From positions 34,069,678 through 34,133,677 of the forward strand of contig NC_136002.1 in NCBI RefSeq assembly GCF_048128805.1: a stretch of 64,000 nt of DNA. Reading direction: 5' to 3'. Positions 33,763-44,724 of the stretch are shown one piece after another (position 1 is the stretch's first letter; each line of letters begins with the position of its first letter). The notes beneath the pieces are model-generated. The model made no database searches and had not been told where the DNA came from. It worked only from the letters and a program-made list of their open reading frames with translations. Both the position numbers and the translations under genes were made by a program. This stretch comes from Centroberyx gerrardi (Eukaryota; Chordata; Actinopteri; Beryciformes; Berycidae).

Positions 33763-33770
33763 GACCGGGG

Positions 33771-34415
33771 TATTGCGGTAATGCGGTAACCGTCACAGCC
33801 CTAGTTGTTGCCTACCAAATTTCCCCTTAAGTAGCTTTAAAAATACTCTTTCCATACTGTAGGACAATGTTATATATTCTGTATCTGCTCGTTCCAACAC
33901 ATCATTGAAGCTGTAACTGCTTATACTGAGTGAAATATTAAAACCCAAGATGGCATTTTTTATGGCTGCGCCATTACATCAAATGGAAAAATCCAGATGT
34001 CTTGTGCATCATTTATACATATTTCTATATATATATTACATATTTGGAAACCTTTTGATCTTGACTATCATTAAACGTGCATTTAATGATAAACCTGCAT
34101 GAGGGACCTTAGGGTAGAAATTTATGGACAAGTAAATATTCCCCCCTCCCGTCAACAACCACTGCCATAACTAAATTGTCAACCTGTGGGAAACACTTAA
34201 GGGGTTAAAATGCAAGCTGTTGCTGAATTTACCAGAACACCCTATCAGTTAGTAAAAAAGTCTCTCTTTTTTGCTGATAAGTAATGCAGAAAGAAATTGC
34301 CAGATGTTTGAACGGACCTTCGCCTACCGTTCCCCCATTATTCACATGACATTATTCACCATAATCTGGATATAATCTTGGATATGTTTAACACACGCAG
34401 TTATATTGTGTGCTT
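33771..34415. other. Repeat-derived DNA, no gene
   Basis: Includes the 'gtaaccgtcacagccctag' end near 33,786-33,804 and 'cctgtgggaaacactt' near 34,183-34,198, both resembling hAT termini. The rest is AT-rich. Confidence 0.45.
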
Positions 34416-34419
34416 CTCA

Positions 34420-34606
34420 GGGTTAAGGAGACACGGTCTCTTTAAGAAAGTCTGGTTTTCTGAGTGACGTCAGCTCGACGTAATGTTGTTGTGTTTTTGG
34501 GCAGCGCGATGTAAATAGTCTTGCTCTGTGGGTTTCAAATAAATGACACACGAGTTGGTGTAGTCAACAAGAGAAGTTATCCGTCTCCACATTCCTGCCA
34601 CTTCTA
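34420..34606 (+). repeat. LTR-like fragment
   Basis: 'gagacacggtctctttaaga', 'aataaatgacacacgagttg' and 'ccgtctccacattcctgcca' have the order of a retrotransposon LTR: a promoter-like 5' part, a polyadenylation signal, and a short U5-like end. No primer-binding site or second LTR was found. It ends three bases before the right arm begins. Confidence 0.35.
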
Positions 34607-35059
34607 GAATACCATAGATCATGTTAGCTAGCCTAGCCAGCTCTGAAAACGTAATGCGTGTTAGGGTTAGCTAGCTAGCTAAGTAGATAGCTGGCTCGTA
34701 CCTAGCTAATGTTAGCTAGCCAGTGGTTCAGGCAACTTTACACCGATTGCTGACTGGTAGAAATACATTCTCCATAAAAACAGGTTATAAGTTTAATTAA
34801 TATGTCTTGCCTTTGTTGTGCAAGCGTTGTTTTTCCTCGGCTTTCTTCCGTTTTCTTTTTTCATTTCCCGAAGGATACGTCCTTTTGGACGCCATAGTGT
34901 GTCTGTGAGATACTGAATAGTAATCTGTCCAAAGGCCATCAACAACGTAGTACATCAATACGTGAGAATCTGATGATGACTTTGAAATTGGTTTGCTTGT
35001 AAAGCAAAGAGCTCTCGGAAGAAAAGCTGCTTATTGATCTATCAAACATACAATATATG

Positions 35060-35471
35060 TAGGGCTGCAGCTATCGATTATTTTAGTAATCGAGTATTCT
35101 ACCGATTATTCCATCGATTAATCGAGTAATCGGATAAGAAATACTTTTGCTTTATTAAAGAGCAATAGTAAATATACAAAAGAGAAAAGCTGTCCATACG
35201 ACACTGTGGTTTACTGAAAACGAGGTGAAATAATAATTATTATTGATATTTATTACTAGGCCTAAATATCATACAAGTTCATAAGACTGGCTAATGTACA
35301 TTTATTTGCTATGTTGAAGGGTTGCCCTACACCTGCTGACCCTACTCACTGCAATCAAACTAAACTGAATATACCTGCTGTATTGGACTGGTGCATTTTA
35401 GGCTCCAATTGCTACTTACACCACCTGATATTTTGCTTTCTGGGGTATTTTATGCATCACTGTGAGGGGAG

Positions 35472-35516
<45 letters not shown>

Positions 35517-36308
35517 CTATCATAATAATAACATGAATGAAGCTCAGGCTTTCACAAATTGACTGCAGCATTTTATTTTCTGTGGTTATTTTCTTGAGCA
35601 AAACTTAGCTAACTTAGGGACATCATAACTAGCCACCATATTGATTTACGTTCTTAACTAGCCATTACATATAGCCATAATTCACGTGCATTCTTTACTA
35701 GCCTTCATCTCATCCCGTTTTAATATTAAGTGCTGACTCCGCCCACCCGGGCCAGTTTCGGCGTACGCCGGTAGCAATTACAAGTGGACCCTATCCTACA
35801 GTCCCTGCTCTCAGCGGAGGGAGGGAGCTACGCTGTGTGTGGGAAGCGCTGTGATCGTCAGACCTCTCTGGATTAGACAAGCAAGTAGAGAAAACCGGCA
35901 TCAGCCGAACCAATTTATTGCCAAATGCTTTGGGATTCAACACATTAACATTGCTTCCCATGGTCAGAAAAAATCGGCAGATTTGTCGCTAGTCGCTTTT
36001 GAGAAATAAAGTCGCCAGGGGGGTCTGAAAAGTCGCTAAGTCTAGCGACAAAGTCGCCAAGTTGGCAACACTGGATCCGAAACTTTGGACACTTTCTGTC
36101 GTTTTCTCTGGCCTGTCTCTTCTCTTCGCCCCTCGCTATTTTCTCTCTCTTTCTCCAGCGCGTTGTGCAACAGTAATAATCATCCGTGCAAAACACTGAG
36201 TGTGTATATAGTTATATGGATTAAACGAAGCTTCGATGCAAAGAATTTGCATCGATGATTTTTAGTAATCGAGTTACTCGAGTTTCTCGAGGAATCGTTT
36301 CAGCCCTA
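35060..36308. mobile_element. Non-autonomous hAT element inserted only in the right arm (1,249 bp)
   Basis: Starts TAGGGCTGCAGC and ends in CAGCCCTA. Both ends contain 'atcga..att..agtaatcgag' in inverted orientation. AATATATG flanks both sides (35,052-35,059 and 36,309-36,316). The left arm holds the empty site with a single copy at 27,980-27,987. No transposase. The interior contains a (TG)n run at 35,476-35,515 and a segment rich in 'gtcgcta/gtcgcc' (35,985-36,060). Confidence 0.95.
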
Positions 36309-38194
36309 AATATATGCATTTTATTTTAGCCATTGTGAGCTTATAATGTATGTGTTTTAGATCAACACATGAGGACGCTTGGTTACCAAAAGTGTCCATT
36401 TATATTCAAGGAGAAAAAAAATGGCACAACAGGGCCCCCTAGCGGTCGCGGGGACCCAACGCACCTGCGTAGTCTGCATATAGCAAGAAATGGTCTTGGA
36501 CAAGGATTTCACTATCTCCACAATCGTGAATTCATCTTAAAAAGTTGGCGAGCGCATGGCTTTTAAAGGGAATAAGGGGAGCTGATTTAAGGGGAGCCCT
36601 GATCAAAGGGTCCATGGGTAATTTCTGGTCCAATGCTGACCTCCATTGTCAGCGATGTCATTACAGCAACAAATCAAGGCTTGGCCGCTCCTGTGTTTTT
36701 GAATGCAGAAATCTCCTGCCGTGTGCCAGCTGTTCACTTTGTTTCACTCACTACCATTCGGCAACCAGCTGATATTAACTAGTCATATTATGCTTCAGTA
36801 AAGCAGAAATTTTACAAATGTAACCTTTAACACCAGCCCCTACCACACGTACTGATAATGTATTCCTGCTAATCCAATCCCTTTTACAACTGCACCACTG
36901 GTGTGCCCCCGCTGCACCAGCACCGCTGGTTCTGAAATTTCTAAAAATCTGTTGGTCACACCCAAGTGAGCTAGTGCCATGAACTTGCACCGTTGCCTGC
37001 AGTTGCACCTTGACTCACAAAAGACCCCGCTTTGGCTGTCCTACCTGAGGGATGAAATGTAGTGATCTTTTTATCACTATGGGGAACACAAAATATTTGT
37101 ATAGTCGACCCGCTTTTAAGGCATACGGTGCTAGAGGCACCTTATCTTTACAACACAACATAATGTTCATGAAAATGTATTCTCATGTGATTCCAAATTT
37201 TGATGAACAAACACTTTCATTCTTTGTAATCCCCTGAACTGTTTTTAACGTTCTTTTATCATTAGAAATTCTGCCAAAATTTGTTTCACCTAAAAACTGG
37301 TGGTGTCTTTGCTTTGATTTCACGCCAGGGAAGAAAATAACAAAAGCTTTCCAATTTTTGTGGATTGTTTTCCTAGTTCACATATCTCGACGTAGACTAG
37401 CTTTATCGATCTTGTAGGGATCCAGACCTTCATTTAAATCTTTTTTTCATATTTCCGCTTCAATTAATTCACTAAGTTTGGCATGATAACTTTGCAAATG
37501 TTCATTTGCAAAGTTATCTGCTGTAGTGCAACCAAAGTGATGTTACTGTTGTGCATGCTAAGAATATGACAGTGCTTTTGTATTTCTAGGTTTTGTGAAT
37601 ACTATGGATAAACTGTTTTTTACTCTTTTTTATTTTTACCGCACATAGCAACATCAGCTGAAAAACTTTGAGCACACTCAAGGTTGGCAAGTTGTCAAAA
37701 TGTATTCTTCTTAACTTTACCTGTGTATCCAGTAAGTTTGTGACTGAATAACTGAATGATATTCTGATGTCAGAAGCCCAAAGGAAAAAAGCCAGGAATA
37801 TAAATCGCTTCACTATAAAAGGGAAGTACCTGATCCAAGTTCAGAGGAGGAGGGGATCGGGATCAAACCTATATTCACCCATATACACAGACTGGGAAAT
37901 TAACACCAGTCAACAGAGAAATGCTGATACATTTTGGCTGTGGCTGGTAAATTTGTCTATTTTACCAGCCAATTTAGCAGGTAACCAACAATCTTCCAGA
38001 GTTTTTTTTCTGCATCGTGACAATGAGAATCGGTTGGTAAACCAGTGAAACAGACTTGTGTATTTTGGAATCCATCAGTCACTTTGGCTGGTGGATGAAA
38101 ATGTCAGTTATCTGTGCTCTAAATTAAGTGTTTGAGATTACTGCTGTTATCAATGTTTGTTTGTATAATGGTGTGACAGTTTTAATGTCCCACT

Positions 38195-39127
38195 ATGAAC
38201 AATTCTGTTTCCACAGTCACTGTCATCTTCACAGTATATGGACCACCTGGTCCATATAATTTAGCATTTTTTATATTCATCTTTGTTCTGTACATGTCAA
38301 TATTGTGTATTAACCTTTTTCTTGTGCTGGTTATTTGTATTGAGTCGAGCCTTCACAGACCTATGTACATCCTTTTGGTCAACTTGGCCATAAGTGGAGT
38401 GATAGGTAGTTCATCTGTCTGTCCACCTATCATGAAATATCTTCTTATGGAAAAGCAGGAAAGTTCTCTTGAAGGATGTTTAACACAGGTATTTTTCAGC
38501 AATGTCTATGGCTGCTGGGTGTATTGCATCTTAGCTCTGATGGCCTATGACAGATATGTTTCTATTTGTAAGCCCTTGCAGTACCACTCCATAATGACAC
38601 CTACTAAAGTCAAGCTTTTACTGGCAGTGGTATATTTAATTCCATGCTCATTTATAGCAGTCCAGGTATATCTGACTTCAAGAATTCAACTGTGCAAACA
38701 CACAATTGATAAGCTTTTATGTGATAACCTTGCAGTTGTGAATCTTTCCTGTGAAAAAAGCACTGTTATCAATGTCTATGGTCTATTTTTAATATTCTGT
38801 CTGATTATTCTACCTTTTCTTCTAGTTGTTCTTTCATATATCCATATTTTAATGGTCAGCCTTAAAACCTCAAAGGAGTCTCAAAAGAAAGCATTAGGCA
38901 CATGCACTCCTCACCTGGTGACATTTATTAATTTCTCTGTGGCTTCTTTTTTTGGTGTAATTTATAATCGTTTAAGTCTTAGTCTTCCAAGAGCGGTAAA
39001 CATATTTATATCTATGAACTTTGTTGTCATTCCTCCTTTATTGCATCCAATAATTTATGGTATCAAAACACAAGAGATCCAATGTAGCATATACAAAATA
39101 ATAACATGGAAATTTAGACAGTTTTGA
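38195..39127 (+). CDS. Olfactory receptor, fish type, intact (310 aa), copy 3 of the subfamily
   Basis: A complete single-exon odorant GPCR in the right arm. It is the functional counterpart of the left-arm pseudogene. The domain landmarks are those of the 18.7-kb gene: YGPPGPYN before TM1, MAYDRYVSICKPLQYHS at 116-132 and PPLLHPIIYGIKTQEI in TM7. SYIHIL ends TM5 and SKESQKKALGTCTPHL begins TM6. Codon 142 is TTA, where the left copy has TAA. Residues 1-153 equal those of the 18.7-kb receptor, and residues 154-310 share their ancestry with the left-arm copy. AATAAA is at 39,251-39,256, about 125 bases after the stop. The 5' flank (37,900-38,194) is near-identical in all three copies, so a shared promoter or 5' UTR could lie there. 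Confidence 0.95.
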   Translation: MNNSVSTVTVIFTVYGPPGPYNLAFFIFIFVLYMSILCINLFLVLVICIESSLHRPMYILLVNLAISGVIGSSSVCPPIMKYLLMEKQESSLEGCLTQVFFSNVYGCWVYCILALMAYDRYVSICKPLQYHSIMTPTKVKLLLAVVYLIPCSFIAVQVYLTSRIQLCKHTIDKLLCDNLAVVNLSCEKSTVINVYGLFLIFCLIILPFLLVVLSYIHILMVSLKTSKESQKKALGTCTPHLVTFINFSVASFFGVIYNRLSLSLPRAVNIFISMNFVVIPPLLHPIIYGIKTQEIQCSIYKIITWKFRQF

Positions 39128-39594
39128 AGTGTTTTGCCCATCATATCTGTAGTGATTGAAGTCAAACCACTAGTTTGTTTACCTTTGCAGCTATGAATCT
39201 GTCTTTTCACAATATATTACAGTAATTGTTTGTTTCCATTGTGCTTTACCAATAAATACCATTATTGACATGGTGACAAATGCATCACATTTTCGTGTTT
39301 TTTGTGTGTATTTGTGTGCTTTTGTGTCTTTTCTGTTTCATACCGATCTAACCCAAACCCTCCCCCTAACATCTAATAATACTTAAATAAAGTTTCGAAA
39401 ATTAGATTTCGAAATTATAAGAAAACAACAACCCCACATATTTACTTGTATAGCCTATTAATGTCTTCCCTTACTCTGATTATGAGAATAATCCATTCCA
39501 GCCAAGTATCCTTTAATAGAAAACAATCTGTTCATATGACCCATGTCCTCATCACAGTATTCTCATATCATATTAACATCCAAATGTAATCAAA

Positions 39595-40178
39595 CGCTAT
39601 AATGCAGAGGTTAAAAACTCCAGATCTGCTTATTTTGCCAACCTCATTGAGAATAATCATTCCGACCCCAAAGTGCTGTTTAATGTTTTTTTTTTAGAAG
39701 TTTTTTAGAAGTTTCTAACACAGTCAGTCCTTTTATTCTGCAAGCTATAAATTGTTCTCTTTCCACAGGTGCTGTTCCTACATTCAAAAATGCTCTTGTT
39801 CAACCTATTAAAAAAGCCAGCTCTTCAATTTGAGACTCCCCTTCCTAGCAAAGGTCCTTCAAAAATTCTGTGTTTTTTTTAATGAAAACTTGAGTCAGGT
39901 TTTAGGGCCCACCACAGTTCTGAAACTGCTCCCTCTTCAGGGATATGAACGATTTATTATCATCAGGTGAGGGCTCCCCTCTATTCTGGTCCTCCTAGCT
40001 CTTCTTGCAGCGTTTGATACAGTTGACCATGCTGTCCTCCTTGGCCATCTTGAGCACTGGGTACGTGTCACTGGAACACCTCTCGACTGGTTCAAGTCCT
40101 ATCTTTTAGACAGTTTTGGCCAGCAGGCAGACAAACGAGTCAACACCAGTTCAATGAGGAGAGACTAGTTTAAAAGCT
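39595..40178 (+). pseudogene. L2-like LINE relic forming the outer end of the right arm
   Basis: Mirror of 24,159-24,740. It reads 'QAINCSLSTGAVPTFKNALV' then, after breaks, AFDTVDHAVLLGHLEHW and TGTPLDWFKSYLLDSF. Homology to the left arm ends at 'taaaagct' (40,178), inside or just after this relic. Confidence 0.8.
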
Positions 40179-41640
40179 TTAATGAATCAAAACATTGATC
40201 AAAACTTTGGCGTAGACTCCATCTGAAGCTATTCCTGATTACGGGAAGAAGAACCCCATAAATGGGCCAAAAATGATGAAACGCCTCCTGGGGCTGAAGA
40301 TATACAGTATCTCTGCATGGGTATCTAAATGGAGCCTTGATGCTGGTAGGGGAGGGGGGGAGGGGGGGGGGCGCAACTGAAATGATGGCAACATACAGAA
40401 ACAGTTGGGGGCCTCGTTCAAAGCTTGCACCGTAGCAAAACAGTTTTCCGGGTTTTGCTCCCAACATTGTTAAACGTTTTGCAGCAGTCTTTGTGGTCCA
40501 TTTGATCCCGTTCTGGGTGAGTCTGGCTACGTACAAATGCTCAGAGAATTCTTCAGGAGGACGCACAGAATCGCCTTCCCAGCCAGCACAACAACCTCTA
40601 ACAAATGCTTTGCAAAAGGATGTTGCAAAACACACTACCATTTACTTTTAAACTTCCTGTTTGCTATGTGTTGGGGCTACTGAACGTGACACTGATTGAG
40701 GTAATAAAGTGTGCATCGATTTGTGATTGGTTCCCGAATGGGTGTGAGAAAACCAGGGCCTCGATGGCCACCTGGGGGCCACTGGAAGATATAATCAGGG
40801 GTATCAGTGGAACGCACAAAAGAGACTGTTTGGCCAAGCATGAGCGAGGACATCCATCCCAACTGTGGTGCAGTGCTCTAACCAAAGTGCTAGCAATCTA
40901 GGAATCCTAACTGTGGCCATACCACAGAATCCATTTCAGAATGTCTAGTGTTCTGGGGGGCAATGGCTAACTAGTTGGGTAACCAGGCTGGTATTCCCAC
41001 ACTAGCTCATTAGAAGGGTAACTCTTTGGCTGGACGGGGCCGTTGGTCAACAGTTACGCAGGTAGGCTGGCTATCTAACTTCAGCTAGCTAGTCTGTGAA
41101 ATCTGAGCGACATCTGTGGCCGGACCACAGAATGTGATTTGGAATGTCTAGCGGTTGGACAAATTTTTTGAAAAATAACAGCTAGCTAATTAAGGTGGCA
41201 GGCATGCTGGTGAGCAAGCCATCACAAGACAAAACGTTCAAAGTCCTCCATCATAGGAAAGGCAAGGTAGGATACCTCATCAATCACAGCCTTAGAGGGT
41301 GAAGAACACACTCTGACTGTAGTCACAGGTGTGTGGACAGACTTGGATATTATTAACTGAAATTCAGGAGTGGACAACACAAGAAGGACCCTCCCTTCTC
41401 TTTCTCCCTCTCTCCCATTCTCCCTTCTTTCTCCTGTCCAACCAGAGCTAGCCAATGTTTGCTAACTCACCTGTGCTAAGATAAGATAGCACAGCACTTT
41501 ATTAATCCCCTTGGGGAAATTCACGAATTAAATTACCTTGATCACCTATGCACAGTATAAAAGTCCTCCTAACCAACATGCCAAATGCTTTGCACAGCCA
41601 AGCAATCATTATGAGCTGAAGCCTTTCAAACATATATTTA
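40179..41640. other. Intergenic DNA with a G-rich tract
   Basis: A G run interrupted by A lies at about 40,351-40,371. No domain was found in the open frames at 40,165-40,641 or 40,605-40,901. 'tttgatcccgttctgggtga' and nearby blocks look like a dispersed fish repeat, but no ends were defined. Confidence 0.45.
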
Positions 41641-41642
41641 CC

Positions 41643-42131
41643 ATGGATCCTCTGGACCTCGAAGTCTCACATCCATACCCCCGTCCCTTCCTGTCTTCTG
41701 CTGGAGGATGCTCCCCAGCTCGCACACTGAGGCTGGACATGCCCCCCCCCCCCCCCCAGAAGCACCCCTTGTGCTCTACTTGCCTCAGAGCTTCCCATCG
41801 TTGCTCCGCTACACCTCCCCAGCCCCCACCAACTACCCAAACTTCTGCTCTTCTCAAACACCTGCTCCCTCCTTCCTCATCTAAATCTGCTCCCACTTCC
41901 ACCTCTGATTGGACTGTCGCCATGCTCCAAGCCAAACTTAAAGAGAGGGGTATCTGCTTCCATAGGTTGCACATTAAGATCCAGCTTTTCCGAGTCTACA
42001 CTGAATTCAACAAAAGTGCCCGTAGACCCACTCTTCCCCATGAAGATGGGCTCAATAGCCACCAGCCATTGGTTCCTCCTGCTACCGTAAACACGTTCTG
42101 CCACTGGCTTCATCCAGACTCAGCCAAATAG
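41643..42131 (+). CDS. Possible transposon-derived ORF with SAP-like helix (about 162 aa)
   Basis: The frame is open from 41,538, and ATG 41,643 gives MDPLDLEVSHPYPRP. A Pro/Ser/Thr-rich region follows, including five Pro encoded by a 17-base C run at 41,741-41,757. Then comes DWTVAMLQAKLKERGICFHR LHIKIQLFRVYTE, which has the spacing of a SAP motif ('W....L...L...G.......K..L...Y'), a DNA-binding helix pair. Similar SAP-like stretches occur in capsid-type ORFs of some fish retroelements, so a TE origin is more likely than a host gene. The C-rich tract makes the frame uncertain. Function unknown. Confidence 0.4.
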   Translation: MDPLDLEVSHPYPRPFLSSAGGCSPARTLRLDMPPPPPQKHPLCSTCLRASHRCSATPPQPPPTTQTSALLKHLLPPSSSKSAPTSTSDWTVAMLQAKLKERGICFHRLHIKIQLFRVYTEFNKSARRPTLPHEDGLNSHQPLVPPATVNTFCHWLHPDSAK

Positions 42132-42654
42132 CCACAGAATCTGCTTTGGTCTCCTGACCCTCCTCACCACACGCTTCCCCTTTTCTAAACTTCCATTGAA
42201 ATCCCTGCTGCCCATGCACTGTTGTCCCGTTACTCGTTCGAGTGTTGTCAGCCTTGTGAATAACAATATAAAGTAGCTGACTGCTAACATGAGCATGAGC
42301 TACCCTCATGGATAGATGAACCACTTACGTGACCAGATCTTCAAAATCATGGATTTTCCCTAATTCACAAATCTAGTTTCTGTAACCTTTGATTTGGACT
42401 TTCTTAGGTAATTTGGCCTCCAGCTCTGTTCACTACTCAACAATGTCGAAGGACAATTTTGGTGTATATTTTGTCCAGCTACCACTAGGCACACCTAGTC
42501 TTGTCTTCCTACAACTCGAGGAACCGGAATACAGTTGGACTAAATCTTTTGCCCGTTATTTGCTGAATAGAACAAAAATAATGCAATGCACAAGTAACCC
42601 ATTGAAAATATGACTTATGTTCAATCTCTTGTTAACTCAGCTGCTCAGAGGGCA

Positions 42655-43000
42655 TGTTGCTTTATAGCTCAATGAGTAGATTAAGGCACTAACACTGCCA
42701 GGGTTAGGGGTTCTATTCCCACTCAAGGAAGCAATACTAAGAATGCATTTGTGGTATCTTCTTCCTCTACTTGCTCCTGTTACATTTCGATTATCCATGA
42801 TTATTCTAGGGTTACAGGAATATTTGTTCCATCTATTGTCTTGGTGCTGTGACCTCTGACCCTTGATCTCCTTACTATGAGTTGTTGTAATGTTGGTGAT
42901 CTGGAACTGAAGTTTATTCTACTGTTGGCCTCACCCTAAATCTCTCTGGATAGGAATGCCAGCTAAATGCCTAAAATGTGAATGTAATGTCATTTCTTTT
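42655..43000 (+). repeat. tRNA-derived SINE
   Basis: A-box-like 'tagctcaatgagtaga' and B-box-like 'ggttctattcccactc' start the element. The end 'ctctctggataggaatgcca' followed by 'gctaaatgcctaaaatgtga' is a very common fish SINE 3' sequence. About 345 bases, plus strand. Confidence 0.75.
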
Positions 43001-43159
43001 TGTCTGTTCTCCTGTAAAGACAAATTTCCAAAGTGTGGGGATAATCATAGGCCTAATTTGTGTCAAATGCAGTATGTTTAGTCAGTATAGAAACAGCTGA
43101 CACAGATCACTTATCAATTTGTTGTAGTGAAAACATACCCTTTCATCTTTTCTATTATA

Positions 43160-44179
43160 TACTGAGCAAAAATATAAACGCAACACTTTTGTTTTTGCTC
43201 CCATTTTGAAATAAAAGATCTAAGACTTTTTCTATGCACACAAAAGGCTTATTTCTCTCAAATTTTGTTGACAAATTTGTTTAAATCCGTGTTAGTGAGC
43301 ACTTCTCCTTTGCCAAGATCATCCATCCACCTGACAGGTGTGGCATATCAAGATGCTGATTAAACAGCATGATTATTGCACAGGTGTGCCTTGGGCTGCT
43401 CACAATAAAAGGCCACTCTAAAATGTGCAGTTTTATCACACAACACAATGCCACAGATGTCGCAAGTTTTGAGGGAGCGTGCAGTTGGCATGCTGACTGC
43501 AGGAATGTCCACCAGAGCTCATGTTGCAGCATGATAATGCACGGCCCCATGTTGCAAGGATCTGTACACAGTTCCTGGAAGCTGAAAACATCCCAGTTTT
43601 TGCACGGCCTGCATACTCACCAGACATGTCACCCATTGAGCATGCTTGGGACGCTCTGGATCGGCGTGTACGACAGCGTGTTCCACTTCCTGCCGATATC
43701 CAGCAACTTCGCACAGCCATTGAAGAGGAGTGGACCGACACTCCACAGGCCACAATCAACAACCTGATCAACTCTATGTGAAGGAGATGTGTCGCACTGC
43801 ATGAGGCAAATGGTGGTCACACCAGATACTGACCGGTTTTCAAAAAATGCATATCTGTAGCCCAAGTCATGTGAGATCCATAGTTCAGTGCCTAATAAGT
43901 GTCTTTTTTCAAGATAAAACTGCATAGTGACCAGCCCAAGGCACACCTGTGCAATAATCATGCTGTTTAATCAGCATCTTGATATGCCACACCTGTCAGG
44001 TGGATGGATTATCTTGGCAAAGGAGAAGTGCTCACTAACACAGATTTAAACAAATTTGTGAACAAAATTTGAGAGAAATAAGCCTTTTGTGTGCATAGAA
44101 AAAGTCTTAGATCTTTTATTTCAACTCATGAAAAATAGGAGCAAAACCAAAAGTGTTGCGTTTATATTTTTGTTCAGTG
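43160..44179. mobile_element. Tc1-like element with long terminal inverted repeats, internally deleted (1,020 bp)
   Basis: The ends are TACTGAGCAAAAATATAAAC... and the mirror ...GTTTATATTTTTGTTCAGTG, each next to a TA dinucleotide (43,158-43,159; 44,180-44,181). The inverted repeats extend about 230 bases inward, sharing 'ccacctgacaggtgtggcat' and 'gcatgattattgcacaggtg'. The interior holds only the two ends of a transposase gene. Confidence 0.9.
43450..43781 (+). pseudogene. Tc1 transposase remnant: N-terminal stub joined to C-terminal DDE region
   Basis: 'atgccacagatgtcgcaagt' onward encodes MPQMSQVLRERAVGMLTAGM S, a Tc1 N-terminal stub. After 'STRAHVAA' the sequence jumps to HDNARPHVARICTQFLEAEN and then PAYSPDMSPIEHAWDALDRR, the end of the catalytic domain with SP(D)xNPIE-like spacing, ending at the TGA of 43,779-43,781. 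The first catalytic Asp and most of the DNA-binding domain are lost. The terminal repeats remain good, so it could only move with a helper transposase. Confidence 0.8.
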
Positions 44180-44329
44180 TAATATGGAAATATAAATCAT
44201 CCATTTATTTTCTAATGTACACAATTAAACATTTTTAAACAATGTAGGGGAACTGTTTAGCACATTTCAATCAAAAGCAAAAACTTTTAGCTTGCTGAGA
44301 TCAATGTTTGGGATAATAATAACCTGAAT

Positions 44330-44580
44330 TTATTTCAGTGGTTAGCACTCTCACCTCACAGCAACAAGGTGCTGGGTTTGAATCACGGCCCTGGCCCTTT
44401 CTGTGTGGAGTTTAGCCCAAACACATGGAAGTCACATGAATTGGAGACTCTAATGAATGTGAATGTGTTTGTCTGTCTGTGTTCGCCCAGTGATGGACTG
44501 GCATCCAGAGTGTTTCCCTGCCTTCTACCCAGTGCATGCTGGGATAGGCCAGCCCCTCGCCCTCCCCCCAATCTGTGTTT
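44330..44580 (+). repeat. tRNA-derived SINE
   Basis: Starts 'cagtggttagcactctcacc' with the B-box-like 'gggtttgaatcacgg'. The body 'ctttctgtgtggagttt' and the end 'gtgatggactggc', 'catgctgggataggc' are the well-known fish SINE of this type. A short internal deletion is evident near 44,410-44,440. Confidence 0.8.
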
Positions 44581-44683
44581 CAGAGTTCATGAGCATTTCA
44601 TGAAATTTTATTAGACTGTGATGAGAGTGTCAGAAAGAAGGCAGACAGGGACTGACATACATACGGAGAACCAGATATGAACC

Positions 44684-44724
44684 GTAACCCTAACTAACCC
44701 TAACCCTAACTAATCCTAACCCCT
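44684..44724. repeat. Short interstitial telomere-like (CCCTAA)n tract
   Basis: Imperfect units 'taaccctaactaaccctaac' and 'cctaactaatcctaacccc', about six in total. Too short and imperfect to indicate a chromosome end. Confidence 0.7.

Larger units (their letters stand above)
34609..40178. repeat. Right arm of the large inverted repeat (5,570 bp)
   Basis: Reverse complement of 24,159-28,344. The inner end is 'ataccatagatcatg' and the outer end is 'gagactagtttaaaagct'. Extra sequence relative to the left arm: about 88 bases near 34,780-34,872, the 1,249-bp hAT plus one 8-bp duplication at 35,060-36,316, and about 80 bases near 37,635-37,720. It carries an intact OR. Confidence 0.95.

Noticed and set aside
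36369-37237. Short frames (65, 75, 77 and 61 codons) repeated exactly in both inverted arms
   Set aside because: Their identity follows from recent duplication of the arm, not from coding constraint. No domain, no consistent strand and no start context.
24159-40178. Giant terminal-inverted-repeat transposon (Polinton- or Teratorn-like)
   Set aside because: No target duplication at the outer ends, no DNA polymerase, integrase or capsid genes belonging to one element, and the spacer is a patchwork of unrelated fragments.
41609-41974. 121-codon minus-strand frame
   Set aside because: Antisense of the Pro-rich ORF with a poly-Gly stretch from the C run; no domain.
42655-42760. tRNA gene
   Set aside because: A and B boxes are present but no cloverleaf. 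It continues into a typical SINE body and tail.
44684-44724. Telomere
   Set aside because: Only about six imperfect CCCTAA units flanked by ordinary sequence on both sides.
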